In this document: positions 24,842-32,918 of the stretch, in pieces | Numbering within the stretch: position 1 is the first letter of the stretch | How the letters are laid out: each line of letters opens with the position of its first letter | From: Streptomyces sp. 1331.2 | Lineage (GTDB): Bacteria > Actinomycetota > Actinomycetes > Streptomycetales > Streptomycetaceae | NCBI RefSeq assembly: GCF_900199205.1 | Contig: NZ_OBMJ01000001.1 | Location: 7,309,001 to 7,373,000, forward strand | Length of the DNA: 64,000 bases | Direction: 5' to 3' | Notes under the pieces: generated by a model | What the model was told of the DNA's origin: nothing | The model's input: the letters and a program-made list of their open reading frames with translations, nothing else | Databases searched by the model: none | Position numbers and translations under genes: made by a program

Positions 24842-27697
24842 GTGAGTTCCGTGCCCGACTCCGCTACCGGTCTGCCCGGTTTCCGCAATCCCACGCTTCC
24901 CCTGCGGGAGCGCGTCGACGACCTGCTGAACCGGCTCACGATCGACGAACGGCTTGCGATGCTGCACCAGTACTCGCCGGCCGTCCCCCGCCTGGGAGTC
25001 GCCGCCTTCCGCACCGGCAGCGAGGGCCTGCACGGCGTCTCCTGGCTGGGGGTGGCGACCGTCTTCCCACAGGCCGTCGGCCTCGGCGCCAGCTGGGACG
25101 AGGACCTGGTGCGCGAGGTCGGCGAGGCGGTCTCCACCGAACTGCGGGCCTTCCACCTCCACCGCCCGCCGGCCGTCGGCAGCCCCGAGCGCGGGCCCAA
25201 CTCCCTCCAGGCCTGGGCCCCCGTGCTCAACCTGCTGCGCGACCCGCGCTGGGGCCGCAACGAGGAGGGCTACTCCGAGGACCCGGTCCACACCGCGCGC
25301 ATCGGTGGGGCGTTCTGCCGGGGCCTGACCGGCGATCACCCGGGCTACCTGCGGGCCGCCCCTGTGCTCAAGCACTTCCTCGCCTACAACAACGAGGACG
25401 ACCGCTGCACCACCTCCTCCGCCCTGCGCCCGCGCGTGCTCCAGGAGTACGACCTCGCCGCCTTCCGGCCCGTCATCGCCTCGGGCGCCGCGACTGGCGC
25501 GATGGCCGCCTACAACCTGGTCAACGGCCGCCCCTGCCACGTGAGTCCGCTGATCGAGGCGGAGCTGCGCCGCTGGGCCCGGCCGACCGGGCACGAGCTG
25601 TTCGTGGTCAGCGACGCCGAGGCCCCCTCCAACCTGGTCGACCCGGAGCACTACTTCGACGACCACGCCGAGTCCCACGCGGCCGCGCTCAAGGCCGGCA
25701 TCGACAGCTTCACCGACCACGGCGAGGACACCGAGACCGTGGTCGGCCGACTGCGCGAGGCGCTGGAACGCGGCCTGATCGAGGAGGCCGACGTGGACCG
25801 CGCCGTCCGCCGTCAGCTCGAAGTGCGCTTGCGCCTCGGCGAGTTCGACCCCGAGCTGGACCCGTACGCCGCCATCGGCCCGGAGGTGATCGACTGCGCC
25901 GAGCACCGCGTGCTGGCCCGGAAGGCCGCGGTCGAGTCGGCCGTCCTGCTCAAGAACGACGGCCTGCTGCCGCTCGACCCCGCCCGCACACCGCGGATCG
26001 CCGTCATCGGCCCGCTCGCCGACGCGCTCTTCGAGGACTGGTACAGCGGCACCATGCCGTACCGGGTCGGCCTGGCCACCGGCCTCGCCGCGGCCCTCGC
26101 CCCGCACGGCGGAGAGATCGTCCGGGTGGAGGGCTGCGACCGGATCGCCCTGCGCTCGCGCACCACTGGTGACCGGCTCGGCAAGACCTCCTTCGACGTG
26201 ACCGACTGGGGCGGCGGCGCCTCCACGCTGCGCGCCGTCGACACCGGCCGCTACCTGGCCCTCCAGGACGACGAGGGCCTGGCCGCCGACCAGGACGTCA
26301 TCAAGGCCTGGTTCGTCAAGGAGACCTTCCGCCTCGAACCGGCCGGCGAGGACACCGTGCTGCTGCGCAACGTGTTCACCGGCCGCTACGCCGCCGTGGA
26401 TCCGACCGACGGCCGCGTGACGGTCACCGCCGAGACCCCGGACGCCGCCGAGCGCTGGCAGCGCGAGCTGCTGCACGACGGCCGCGCCGAGGCGCGCGAA
26501 GCCGCCGCGGCGGCTGACGCCGCCGTCGTCGTCCTCGGCAACCACCCGATGATCAACGGCCGCGAGACCGAGGACCGCGCCGACATCCGCCTGCCCGAGG
26601 GCCAGGAGGCCCTGCTGCGCGCCGTCGCCGAAGCCCGCCCGCAGACGGCACTGGTGCTGATGAGCAGCTACCCCTACGCCGTCGACTGGGCCGACGAGCA
26701 CCTGCCCGCCGTGGTGTGGACCTCCCACGGCGGGCAGGAAACAGGACACGCGCTGGCCGCCGTGCTGCTCGGCGAGGCCGAGCCCACCGGCCGGCTGCCG
26801 CAGACCTGGTACCGGGGCGACGACCCGCTGCCCGCCCCGCTCGACTACGACATCATCAAGGCCGGCTGGACCTACCAGTACCACCAGGGCGCCGCCCTCT
26901 ACCCCTTCGGCCACGGGCTGTCCTACACCGACATCGCCTACCGCGACCCGCGACTGTCGCAGCCGTCGATCGGCCAGGACGGCGCGGTCGACCTCACCGT
27001 CACCGTGCAGAACCGCGGCCGGCGATCCGGTGGCGACGTCGTCCAGGTCTACGTCCGCGCCCTGGACGCCCGCTACGCGGCGCCGCGGCTGCGCCTGGCC
27101 GACTTCCGCAAGGTCCGCCTGGAGCCGGGGGAGACCCGCGAACTGACGTTCCGACTGCCGGCCGAGCGGTTCGCCCACTGGGACGTCGCCACGGGCGCCT
27201 TCGCCGTCGACCCCGGCGCCTACCAGGTCGTCGTGGCGCGGTCGGCCGAGGACGAGGTCCTCGTCACGCCGCTCACCGTGACCGGGGCGGCGCCCGCTGC
27301 CCGCGCCGTGGTCGGACGGAGCGTCCGGGCCGTCGACTTCGACGACCACACGGACATCACCATCGTCGACGCCACCCGCGCCGACGGCGACGCCGTCACG
27401 CCCACCGATTCGGGGCAGCCCGCGACGCTCCTGTTCCGCGCCTCGGACGTGTCGGGGGCCGTCCGGGTCGAGGTCGAGACCGCCCGCGCGGACGACGCGA
27501 ACGGCGCTGCCCGGCTGGAGGTCCGGGTCGGCGCGCGGCTGCTGGCCGACATCGCCGTGCCCGTGACCGGTGACCGCTACGCCTGGACGGGCACCACCGC
27601 CGAACTCGCCGCCCCGCTCGACGGCGTGCACGACGTGAGCCTGACCCTGCACGGCGACTTCCGGCTCACCGAGTTCCGCTTCGGCGCGGCCGACTAG
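24842..27697 (+). CDS. GH3 beta-glucosidase/beta-xylosidase with inserted beta-trefoil and C-terminal beta module
   Basis: A 951-residue GH3 enzyme without signal peptide. The barrel contains KHFLAYNNEDDR and the nucleophile segment LFVVSDAEAPSN (Asp258). The second domain (ESAVLLKNDGLLPLD) is interrupted at about residues 445-545 by a fascin-like beta-trefoil segment (STLRAVDTGRYLALQDDEG ... NVFTGRYAAVDPTDGRV), resumes with VVVLGNHPMINGRETEDR, and is followed by a FnIII-like domain. About 135 C-terminal residues form a CBM6-like beta module. The GTG start follows GAGGGG; earlier in-frame starts overlap the operator. It is divergent from the transporter operon. The acceptor is likely a xylo- or gluco-oligosaccharide; specificity cannot be read from the sequence. 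Confidence 0.9.
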   Translation: MSSVPDSATGLPGFRNPTLPLRERVDDLLNRLTIDERLAMLHQYSPAVPRLGVAAFRTGSEGLHGVSWLGVATVFPQAVGLGASWDEDLVREVGEAVSTELRAFHLHRPPAVGSPERGPNSLQAWAPVLNLLRDPRWGRNEEGYSEDPVHTARIGGAFCRGLTGDHPGYLRAAPVLKHFLAYNNEDDRCTTSSALRPRVLQEYDLAAFRPVIASGAATGAMAAYNLVNGRPCHVSPLIEAELRRWARPTGHELFVVSDAEAPSNLVDPEHYFDDHAESHAAALKAGIDSFTDHGEDTETVVGRLREALERGLIEEADVDRAVRRQLEVRLRLGEFDPELDPYAAIGPEVIDCAEHRVLARKAAVESAVLLKNDGLLPLDPARTPRIAVIGPLADALFEDWYSGTMPYRVGLATGLAAALAPHGGEIVRVEGCDRIALRSRTTGDRLGKTSFDVTDWGGGASTLRAVDTGRYLALQDDEGLAADQDVIKAWFVKETFRLEPAGEDTVLLRNVFTGRYAAVDPTDGRVTVTAETPDAAERWQRELLHDGRAEAREAAAAADAAVVVLGNHPMINGRETEDRADIRLPEGQEALLRAVAEARPQTALVLMSSYPYAVDWADEHLPAVVWTSHGGQETGHALAAVLLGEAEPTGRLPQTWYRGDDPLPAPLDYDIIKAGWTYQYHQGAALYPFGHGLSYTDIAYRDPRLSQPSIGQDGAVDLTVTVQNRGRRSGGDVVQVYVRALDARYAAPRLRLADFRKVRLEPGETRELTFRLPAERFAHWDVATGAFAVDPGAYQVVVARSAEDEVLVTPLTVTGAAPAARAVVGRSVRAVDFDDHTDITIVDATRADGDAVTPTDSGQPATLLFRASDVSGAVRVEVETARADDANGAARLEVRVGARLLADIAVPVTGDRYAWTGTTAELAAPLDGVHDVSLTLHGDFRLTEFRFGAAD

Positions 27698-27706
27698 AGC
27701 CTGTCC

Positions 27707-27737
27707 GGCGGCCCGTCCGGAGGGGAGACGGGCCGCC
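27707..27737 (+). terminator. Hairpin after the GH3 gene
   Basis: An 11-bp stem GGCGGCCCGTC/GACGGGCCGCC with a 9-nt loop, 9 nt after the GH3 stop. The CE7 gene follows after another 149 nt, so this may be a partial terminator inside a longer operon or the end of a monocistronic GH3 unit. Confidence 0.65.
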
Positions 27738-27886
27738 ACCCGTTCCGGACCGGCTCATCGCCCAGCCGATCGCGCCCGTCACCCGGGCGCCGACCCACCG
27801 TCACCAACCGCCCGGAGGCGGCCAGCAGGTCGCTCCTCACGCCCCGCCACCTCACCTCGAACTCGCAACACCCGGAGGAATCCCCC

Positions 27887-28870
27887 ATGCCCGTCACCGA
27901 CTTCGGTGCAGACGAACTCGCCGGCTACCGGCCCGAGTCGATCGCCCCGCAGGACTTCGACGAGTTCTGGCGGCGCACCCTCGCCGAGGCCCGCTCGCCC
28001 GGCGGCGCGGTCAAGGCCGAACGCGTCACCGCGCAGTACGGCCTGCGCACCGTCGAGGTCGACGACGTGCGCTTCCCCGGCTGGAACGGCGAGCCGGTGG
28101 CCGCCTGGCTGCTGCGACCGCGCGGGGTGGACGGGCCGCTGCCCGTCGTCGTCGGCTACCAGGGGTACAGCGGCGGTCGCGGGTTGCCCACCGAGCACCT
28201 GTTCTGGTCCGCCGCCGGCTACGCCCAGCTCGTGGTCGACAGCAGGGGCCAGGGCCACGACACCCCGGACCGGGCTACGGGCGACGGCACCCAGTGGGTC
28301 GGGGGCTTCATGACCAAGGGCATCGACTCCCCGGAGAACCACTACTACCGGCGGCTGATGACCGACTGCGTGCGCGCCGTCGACGCCGTCGCGCAGCTGC
28401 CCGGTCTCGACGCCGACCGGATCGTCGTGGCCGGCGGCAGCCAGGGCGGCGGCCTGTCCCTCGCCGTCGCCGGGCTCAGCGGGGACCGGGTGGCCGCCGT
28501 GCTGCCGGACGTCCCGTTCCTGTGCCACTACCGCGAGGGCGCGCAGACCTCCCTGGACGGCCCCTACCAGGAGCTCGTCAGCTACCTGCGCTGGCACAGT
28601 CGGGAGCGCGTGCAGCCGACCTTCGCCACCCTCGCCTACTTCGACGGCGTCCACTTCGCCCAGCGGGCCACCGCCCCGGCCCTGTTCAGCGTCGGCCTGA
28701 TGGACCCGGTCTGCCCGCCCCGGACGGTCTACGCCGCCTTCAACCACTACGCGGGCGAGGACCGCACCATGACGGTGTGGCCGTTCGCCGACCACGCCGG
28801 CGGCTGCGGCTCCAACCCGCCCGTCCAGCTGGCCTGGCTGCGCGAGCGCGGGCTGGCACCGGAGCAGTGA
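27887..28870 (+). CDS. Acetyl xylan esterase/cephalosporin-C deacetylase (CE7)
   Basis: A 327-residue cytoplasmic alpha/beta-hydrolase of carbohydrate esterase family 7. The three family signatures are present: RGQG (residues 120-123, oxyanion loop), GGSQGGG (183-189, nucleophile Ser185) and a late His in FADHAGG, with the acid Asp in VGLMDPVCPP. CE7 enzymes remove O-acetyl groups from short xylo- or other oligosaccharides after uptake. The ATG follows GGAGG. The stop overlaps the GH1 start by 4 nt. In this cluster it could deacetylate galactosyl or xylosyl residues of imported oligosaccharides. Confidence 0.92.
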   Translation: MPVTDFGADELAGYRPESIAPQDFDEFWRRTLAEARSPGGAVKAERVTAQYGLRTVEVDDVRFPGWNGEPVAAWLLRPRGVDGPLPVVVGYQGYSGGRGLPTEHLFWSAAGYAQLVVDSRGQGHDTPDRATGDGTQWVGGFMTKGIDSPENHYYRRLMTDCVRAVDAVAQLPGLDADRIVVAGGSQGGGLSLAVAGLSGDRVAAVLPDVPFLCHYREGAQTSLDGPYQELVSYLRWHSRERVQPTFATLAYFDGVHFAQRATAPALFSVGLMDPVCPPRTVYAAFNHYAGEDRTMTVWPFADHAGGCGSNPPVQLAWLRERGLAPEQ

Positions 28871-30324
28871 GCACCGTGCCCTCCGGCGCCGGGACACCCG
28901 TGACCTCCCCGGCCTTCCCGGACCTGCCTGCCGGCTTCCGCTTCGGCGCCGCCACCGCCGCCTACCAGATCGAGGGCGCCCACGACGAGGACGGCCGCGG
29001 CCCCTCCATCTGGGACACCTTCAGCCACAGCCCGGGCCGCACCCTCGACGGCGCCACCGGCGACACCGCCTGCGACCACTACCACCGCTACCCCGAGGAC
29101 GTCGCCCTGCTGCGCGGACTCGGCATCGACGACTACCGCTTCTCGATCTCCTGGTCACGCCTGCTGCCCGGCGGCACCGGCCCGGTCAACCCCAAGGGCC
29201 TGGACTTCTACGACCGGCTGATCGACGAACTGCTGGCCGCCGGGATCGCGCCCACCGCCACCCTGTACCACTGGGACCTGCCCCAGGCCCTGGAGACCCC
29301 GTCGAACAGCGGCTCCGCCACGGGGGGCGGCTGGCGCGTGCGGGAGACCGCCGAGGCCTTCGCCGAGTACGCGAACGTCGCCGCCGACCGCTACGGGGAC
29401 CGGGTCGAGCGCTGGATCACCCTCAACGAGCCGTTCTGCTCCGCCTTCGTCGGCTACGCCGAGGGCCGGCACGCGCCCGGTGCCCGGGAGGGCCGCGGCG
29501 CCCTGGCGGCCGCCCACCACCTGCTGGTCGCCCACGGCCTGGCCGTCCGGGAGCTGCGCGCCGCCGGCGCCCGTGAGGTCGGCATCGCGCTCAACCTCGA
29601 CCGGCTGCACGCCGCCTCGGACCGGCCCGAGGACCTTGCCGCCCTGCGCCGGGCCGAGGTCCTGCACAACGAGGTCTGGACCGAGCCGCTGTTCGCCGGG
29701 CGCTACCCCGAGCACGAGGCCGAGACCTGGGCGGGGCTCGCGGACGGCCCGTGGCGACGCCCGGGGGACCTGCAACTGATCGGCGAGCCGCTGGACTTCG
29801 TCGGCATCAACTTCTACCGGCCGGTCACCATCGCGGCCGCCCCGCACCGCCAGGCCGACCCCGAACGGCGCACCGCCACGGACATCGGCGTCGAGGAGAC
29901 CGACCCGTACGGCACCCGGCTCACCACCATGGGCTGGCCCGTCGTCCCGTCCGCGTTCACCGAGCTTCTGACCGGACTCCACTCCCGCTACCCACAGCTG
30001 CCGCCGGTCTGGATCACCGAGAACGGCTCCGCCGAGACGGACAGCGTCACCCCCGACGGCCGGGTCCACGACCCGGAACGGATCGACTACCTGGCCCGCC
30101 ACCTCGGCGCCGTCGCCGACGCCATCGCAGCCGGCGTCGACGCGCGCGGCTACTACCTCTGGTCCCTGCTGGACAACTTCGAGTGGGCCCGCGGCTACGC
30201 GCAGCGCTTCGGCCTGGTCCACGTCGACTACGCAACCCTGACCCGAACCCCCAAGGACAGCTACCACTGGTACCGGGGCCTGATCACCGCGCACCGCGCG
30301 CGGACGGAGGAAACTGCCCGATGA
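28867..30324 (+). CDS. GH1 beta-glucosidase
   Basis: A 485-residue family 1 enzyme with no signal peptide. The N-terminal signature FRFGAATAAYQIEGAHDEDGRGPSIWD is split here into its usual elements F.FG.ATA.YQ.EGA. The acid/base is Glu188 in ITLNEPFC and the nucleophile Glu385 in WITENGSAE; the aglycone-site motif NFEWARGYAQRFGLV is intact. A short insertion rich in Ser/Gly (SNSGSATGGGW) lies near residue 145. The GTG overlaps the CE7 stop and its own stop overlaps the GH31 start. It cleaves beta-1,4-glucosides in the cytoplasm and could trim the glucan backbone once side chains are removed. Confidence 0.94.
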   Translation: MSTVPSGAGTPVTSPAFPDLPAGFRFGAATAAYQIEGAHDEDGRGPSIWDTFSHSPGRTLDGATGDTACDHYHRYPEDVALLRGLGIDDYRFSISWSRLLPGGTGPVNPKGLDFYDRLIDELLAAGIAPTATLYHWDLPQALETPSNSGSATGGGWRVRETAEAFAEYANVAADRYGDRVERWITLNEPFCSAFVGYAEGRHAPGAREGRGALAAAHHLLVAHGLAVRELRAAGAREVGIALNLDRLHAASDRPEDLAALRRAEVLHNEVWTEPLFAGRYPEHEAETWAGLADGPWRRPGDLQLIGEPLDFVGINFYRPVTIAAAPHRQADPERRTATDIGVEETDPYGTRLTTMGWPVVPSAFTELLTGLHSRYPQLPPVWITENGSAETDSVTPDGRVHDPERIDYLARHLGAVADAIAAGVDARGYYLWSLLDNFEWARGYAQRFGLVHVDYATLTRTPKDSYHWYRGLITAHRARTEETAR

Positions 30325-32603
30325 AGTTCACCGACGGCTACTGGCTGATGCGCCCGGGCGTCACCGCGCGCTACGCCGCCGAGGTCGCCGACGTCCGCAC
30401 CGGCGAGGACCGGATGACCCTCTACGCGCCCGTGAAGCACGTGCGCGGCCGCGGTGACACGCTCAACAGCCCGCTGCTGACCGTGGAGTGCTGGTCCCCC
30501 GCCGAGGGTGTGATCGGGGTGCGCACCACCCACCACGCCGGTTCGGTGCGGGGCGGACCCGAGTTCGCGCTGCCCGGCGCCGAGCAGGGCAGCGGGAAGG
30601 TGCGCCGGGACGGCGACGTCGTGGAGCTCTGCGCCGGCGAACTGACGCTGCGGGTGGACACCTCCCGGCCCTGGCAGCTGGAGTTCCGCGTCGGCGACCG
30701 GGTGCTCACCTCGGTGGGGGAGCGAGGCACCGGTTTCGTCACCGATGCCGACGGCCGGCACCACATGCTCGGACAGCTCTCGCTGGGCGTCGGCGAGCTG
30801 GTCTACGGCCTGGGAGAGCGGTTCACCCCGTTCGTCCGCAACGGCCAGGTGGTGGACATCTGGCAGGCGGACGGCGGCACCAGCAGTGAACAGGCCTACA
30901 AGAACGTCCCGTTCCACCTGACCAACCGGGGCTACGGCGTCTTCGTCAACCACCCCGGCAAGGTCGGCTACGAGGTCGGCTCCGAGTCCGTAGGCCAGGT
31001 GCAGTTCAGCGTCGAGGACCAGTCGCTGGAGTACTTCGTCGTCCACGGCCCGAGCCCCAAGGCGATCCTGGAACGCTACACCGCGCTCACCGGCCGCCCG
31101 GCGCTGCCCCCGGCCTGGGCGCTCGGCCTGTGGCTGACCACCTCCTTCACCACCGAGTACGACGAGGCCACCGTCAACCGCTTCGTCGGCGGCATGGCCG
31201 AACGCGGCATCCCGCTGAGCGTGTTCCACTTCGACTGCTTCTGGATGCGCGGGTACCAGTGGAGCGACTTCCGCTGGGACCCGGACACCTTCCCGGATCC
31301 GGCCGGCATGCTCGCCAGGCTCAAGGAGCAGGGGCTGCGCATCTGCCTGTGGATCAATCCGTACATCGCCCAGAAGTCCGAGCTGTTCGCCGAGGGCATG
31401 CGCGAGGGCCACCTGGTGCGGCGCCCGGACGGCAGCGTCTGGCAGTGGGACCTGTGGCAGCCGGGCATGGCCCTGGTGGACTTCACCAACCCCGCCGCCA
31501 CCGCCTGGTACACCGACAAGCTGCGCGCCCTGCTGGACGTCGGTGTCGACTGCTTCAAGACCGACTTCGGCGAGCGCATCCCCACCGACGTGGTCTGGCA
31601 CGACGGTTCCGACCCCGAGCGGATGCACAACTACTACACGCAGCTGTACAACCGGGCGGTGTTCGAACTGCTCCGCGAGGAGCGCGGGGAGGGGGAGGCG
31701 CTGCTGTTCGCCCGCTCCGCGACCGCGGGCGGCCAGCAGTACCCGGTGCACTGGGGCGGCGACTGCGAGTCGCACTTCAACGCCATGGCGGAGTCGCTGC
31801 GCGGGGGGCTCTCCCTCGGCCTGTCCGGCTTCGGCTTCTGGAGCCACGACATCGGCGGCTTCGAGGGCACCCCGACCCCGGCCGTCTTCAAGCGCTGGAC
31901 CCAGTTCGGCCTGCTCTCCTCGCACAGCCGGCTGCACGGCAGCAAGTCGTACCGGGTGCCGTGGGAGTTCGGTGACGAGGCGGTCGAGGTCACCCGCGAG
32001 TTCACCCTGCTCAAGCACCGGCTCGCGCCCTACCTCCAGCGGGCCGCCCAGCAGGCGCACGCCACCGGTGTGCCGGTGATGCGCGCGATGGTGCTGGAGT
32101 TCCCCGACGACCCGGCCGCCGCCACGCTCGACCGGCAGTACCTGCTCGGCGACGACCTGCTCGTCGCGCCCGTCTTCACCGAGGACGGCACGGTCGAGTA
32201 CTACGTGCCCGAGGGGGTGTGGACCAACGTCCTCACGGGCGATCAGGTCACCGGCCCGCGCTGGGTGCGCGAACAGCACGGCTTCCACACCCTGCCGCTG
32301 CTCGCCCGCCCCGACTCCGTCGTCCCGCTCGGGGCGGACGACCAGCGCCCGGTCTCCGCCTGGGCCGAGGGCGTCGAACTGCGGGTGCACGCCTTCGCCG
32401 ACGGCGCCGAGCGCACCGTGCTGATCCCGCGCAACGACGGCCCCGGCGAGAGCGCCCGCTTCCACCTGCGCCGCACCGGCGACCGGATCCGGGTGACCAC
32501 CGACAGCCCGCACCCCTGGCAGCTGCGGATCGGCGGCCCGGACGGCGCGCTGCACGTCAGCCCGGCCGGCACCCGGGAAGCCGAACTGCCCTACTCGGCC
32601 TGA
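30321..32603 (+). CDS. yicI: GH31 alpha-xylosidase (YicI type)
   Basis: A 760-residue GH31 enzyme close in length and sequence to E. coli alpha-xylosidase YicI. The N-terminal beta domain contains LVYGLGERFTPFVRNGQVVD. The barrel has VFHFDCFWMRGYQWSDFRWD, and the nucleophile segment CFKTDFGERIP places Asp415 almost exactly where YicI has its nucleophile (Asp416). The Cys-Phe and Trp-rich substrate pocket is that of alpha-xylosidases and not of alpha-glucosidases. The ATG overlaps the GH1 stop. It removes alpha-1,6-xylose from xyloglucan oligosaccharides (isoprimeverose), which is the strongest single clue to the substrate of this cluster. Confidence 0.94.
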   Translation: MKFTDGYWLMRPGVTARYAAEVADVRTGEDRMTLYAPVKHVRGRGDTLNSPLLTVECWSPAEGVIGVRTTHHAGSVRGGPEFALPGAEQGSGKVRRDGDVVELCAGELTLRVDTSRPWQLEFRVGDRVLTSVGERGTGFVTDADGRHHMLGQLSLGVGELVYGLGERFTPFVRNGQVVDIWQADGGTSSEQAYKNVPFHLTNRGYGVFVNHPGKVGYEVGSESVGQVQFSVEDQSLEYFVVHGPSPKAILERYTALTGRPALPPAWALGLWLTTSFTTEYDEATVNRFVGGMAERGIPLSVFHFDCFWMRGYQWSDFRWDPDTFPDPAGMLARLKEQGLRICLWINPYIAQKSELFAEGMREGHLVRRPDGSVWQWDLWQPGMALVDFTNPAATAWYTDKLRALLDVGVDCFKTDFGERIPTDVVWHDGSDPERMHNYYTQLYNRAVFELLREERGEGEALLFARSATAGGQQYPVHWGGDCESHFNAMAESLRGGLSLGLSGFGFWSHDIGGFEGTPTPAVFKRWTQFGLLSSHSRLHGSKSYRVPWEFGDEAVEVTREFTLLKHRLAPYLQRAAQQAHATGVPVMRAMVLEFPDDPAAATLDRQYLLGDDLLVAPVFTEDGTVEYYVPEGVWTNVLTGDQVTGPRWVREQHGFHTLPLLARPDSVVPLGADDQRPVSAWAEGVELRVHAFADGAERTVLIPRNDGPGESARFHLRRTGDRIRVTTDSPHPWQLRIGGPDGALHVSPAGTREAELPYSA

Positions 32604-32618
32604 GCCCGGCCCCGACGC

Positions 32619-32656
32619 GAGGTCACGCGCCACCGCAAGCCGTGGCGCGTGACCTC
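32619..32656 (+). terminator. Terminator of the CE7-GH1-GH31 operon
   Basis: A perfect 15-bp stem GAGGTCACGCGCCAC/GTGGCGCGTGACCTC with an 8-nt loop, 15 nt after the GH31 stop. The remainder of this 315-bp gap holds the GH54 promoter and operator. Confidence 0.85.
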
Positions 32657-32696
32657 GACCGCTACCCCGAGGGACCGTCCGTCCATGCGCGATGTC

Positions 32697-32725
32697 TTGA
32701 CGGTGTCCTGACGGCTGGCCATAGT
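32697..32725 (+). promoter_or_regulatory. Promoter of the first GH54 gene
   Basis: A -35 TTGACG and a -10 CATAGT are spaced by 17 bp. The same elements, with the same spacing and with GGCCATAGTGATG at the -10, recur upstream of the second GH54 gene, which supports the assignment by conservation. Confidence 0.8.
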
Positions 32726-32789
32726 GATGCCCGTTGCGGCACGGGAGGTGTCCGTGCCGTCCTCACGCGCGCCTCTTCCCGGCCGGAAT

Positions 32790-32805
32790 TGTTAGCGCTA
32801 ACAAA
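32790..32805. promoter_or_regulatory. TGTTAGCGCTAACA operator upstream of GH54
   Basis: A 16-bp perfect palindrome TTGTTAGCGCTAACAA. It lies about 60 bp downstream of the predicted transcription start and about 110 bp upstream of the ATG, so repression here would work as a roadblock, not by promoter occlusion. Confidence 0.85.
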
Positions 32806-32918
32806 ACTCGGGAGCCGCCCCTGGACCTGACGGGCGGCACCCCGAGCCGGGTCCGGTGGCCACGGACGGAGCCGAACCGGACCGCTCGCTCCACACCCAC
32901 CCCGTGAAGGAGTTCTTC

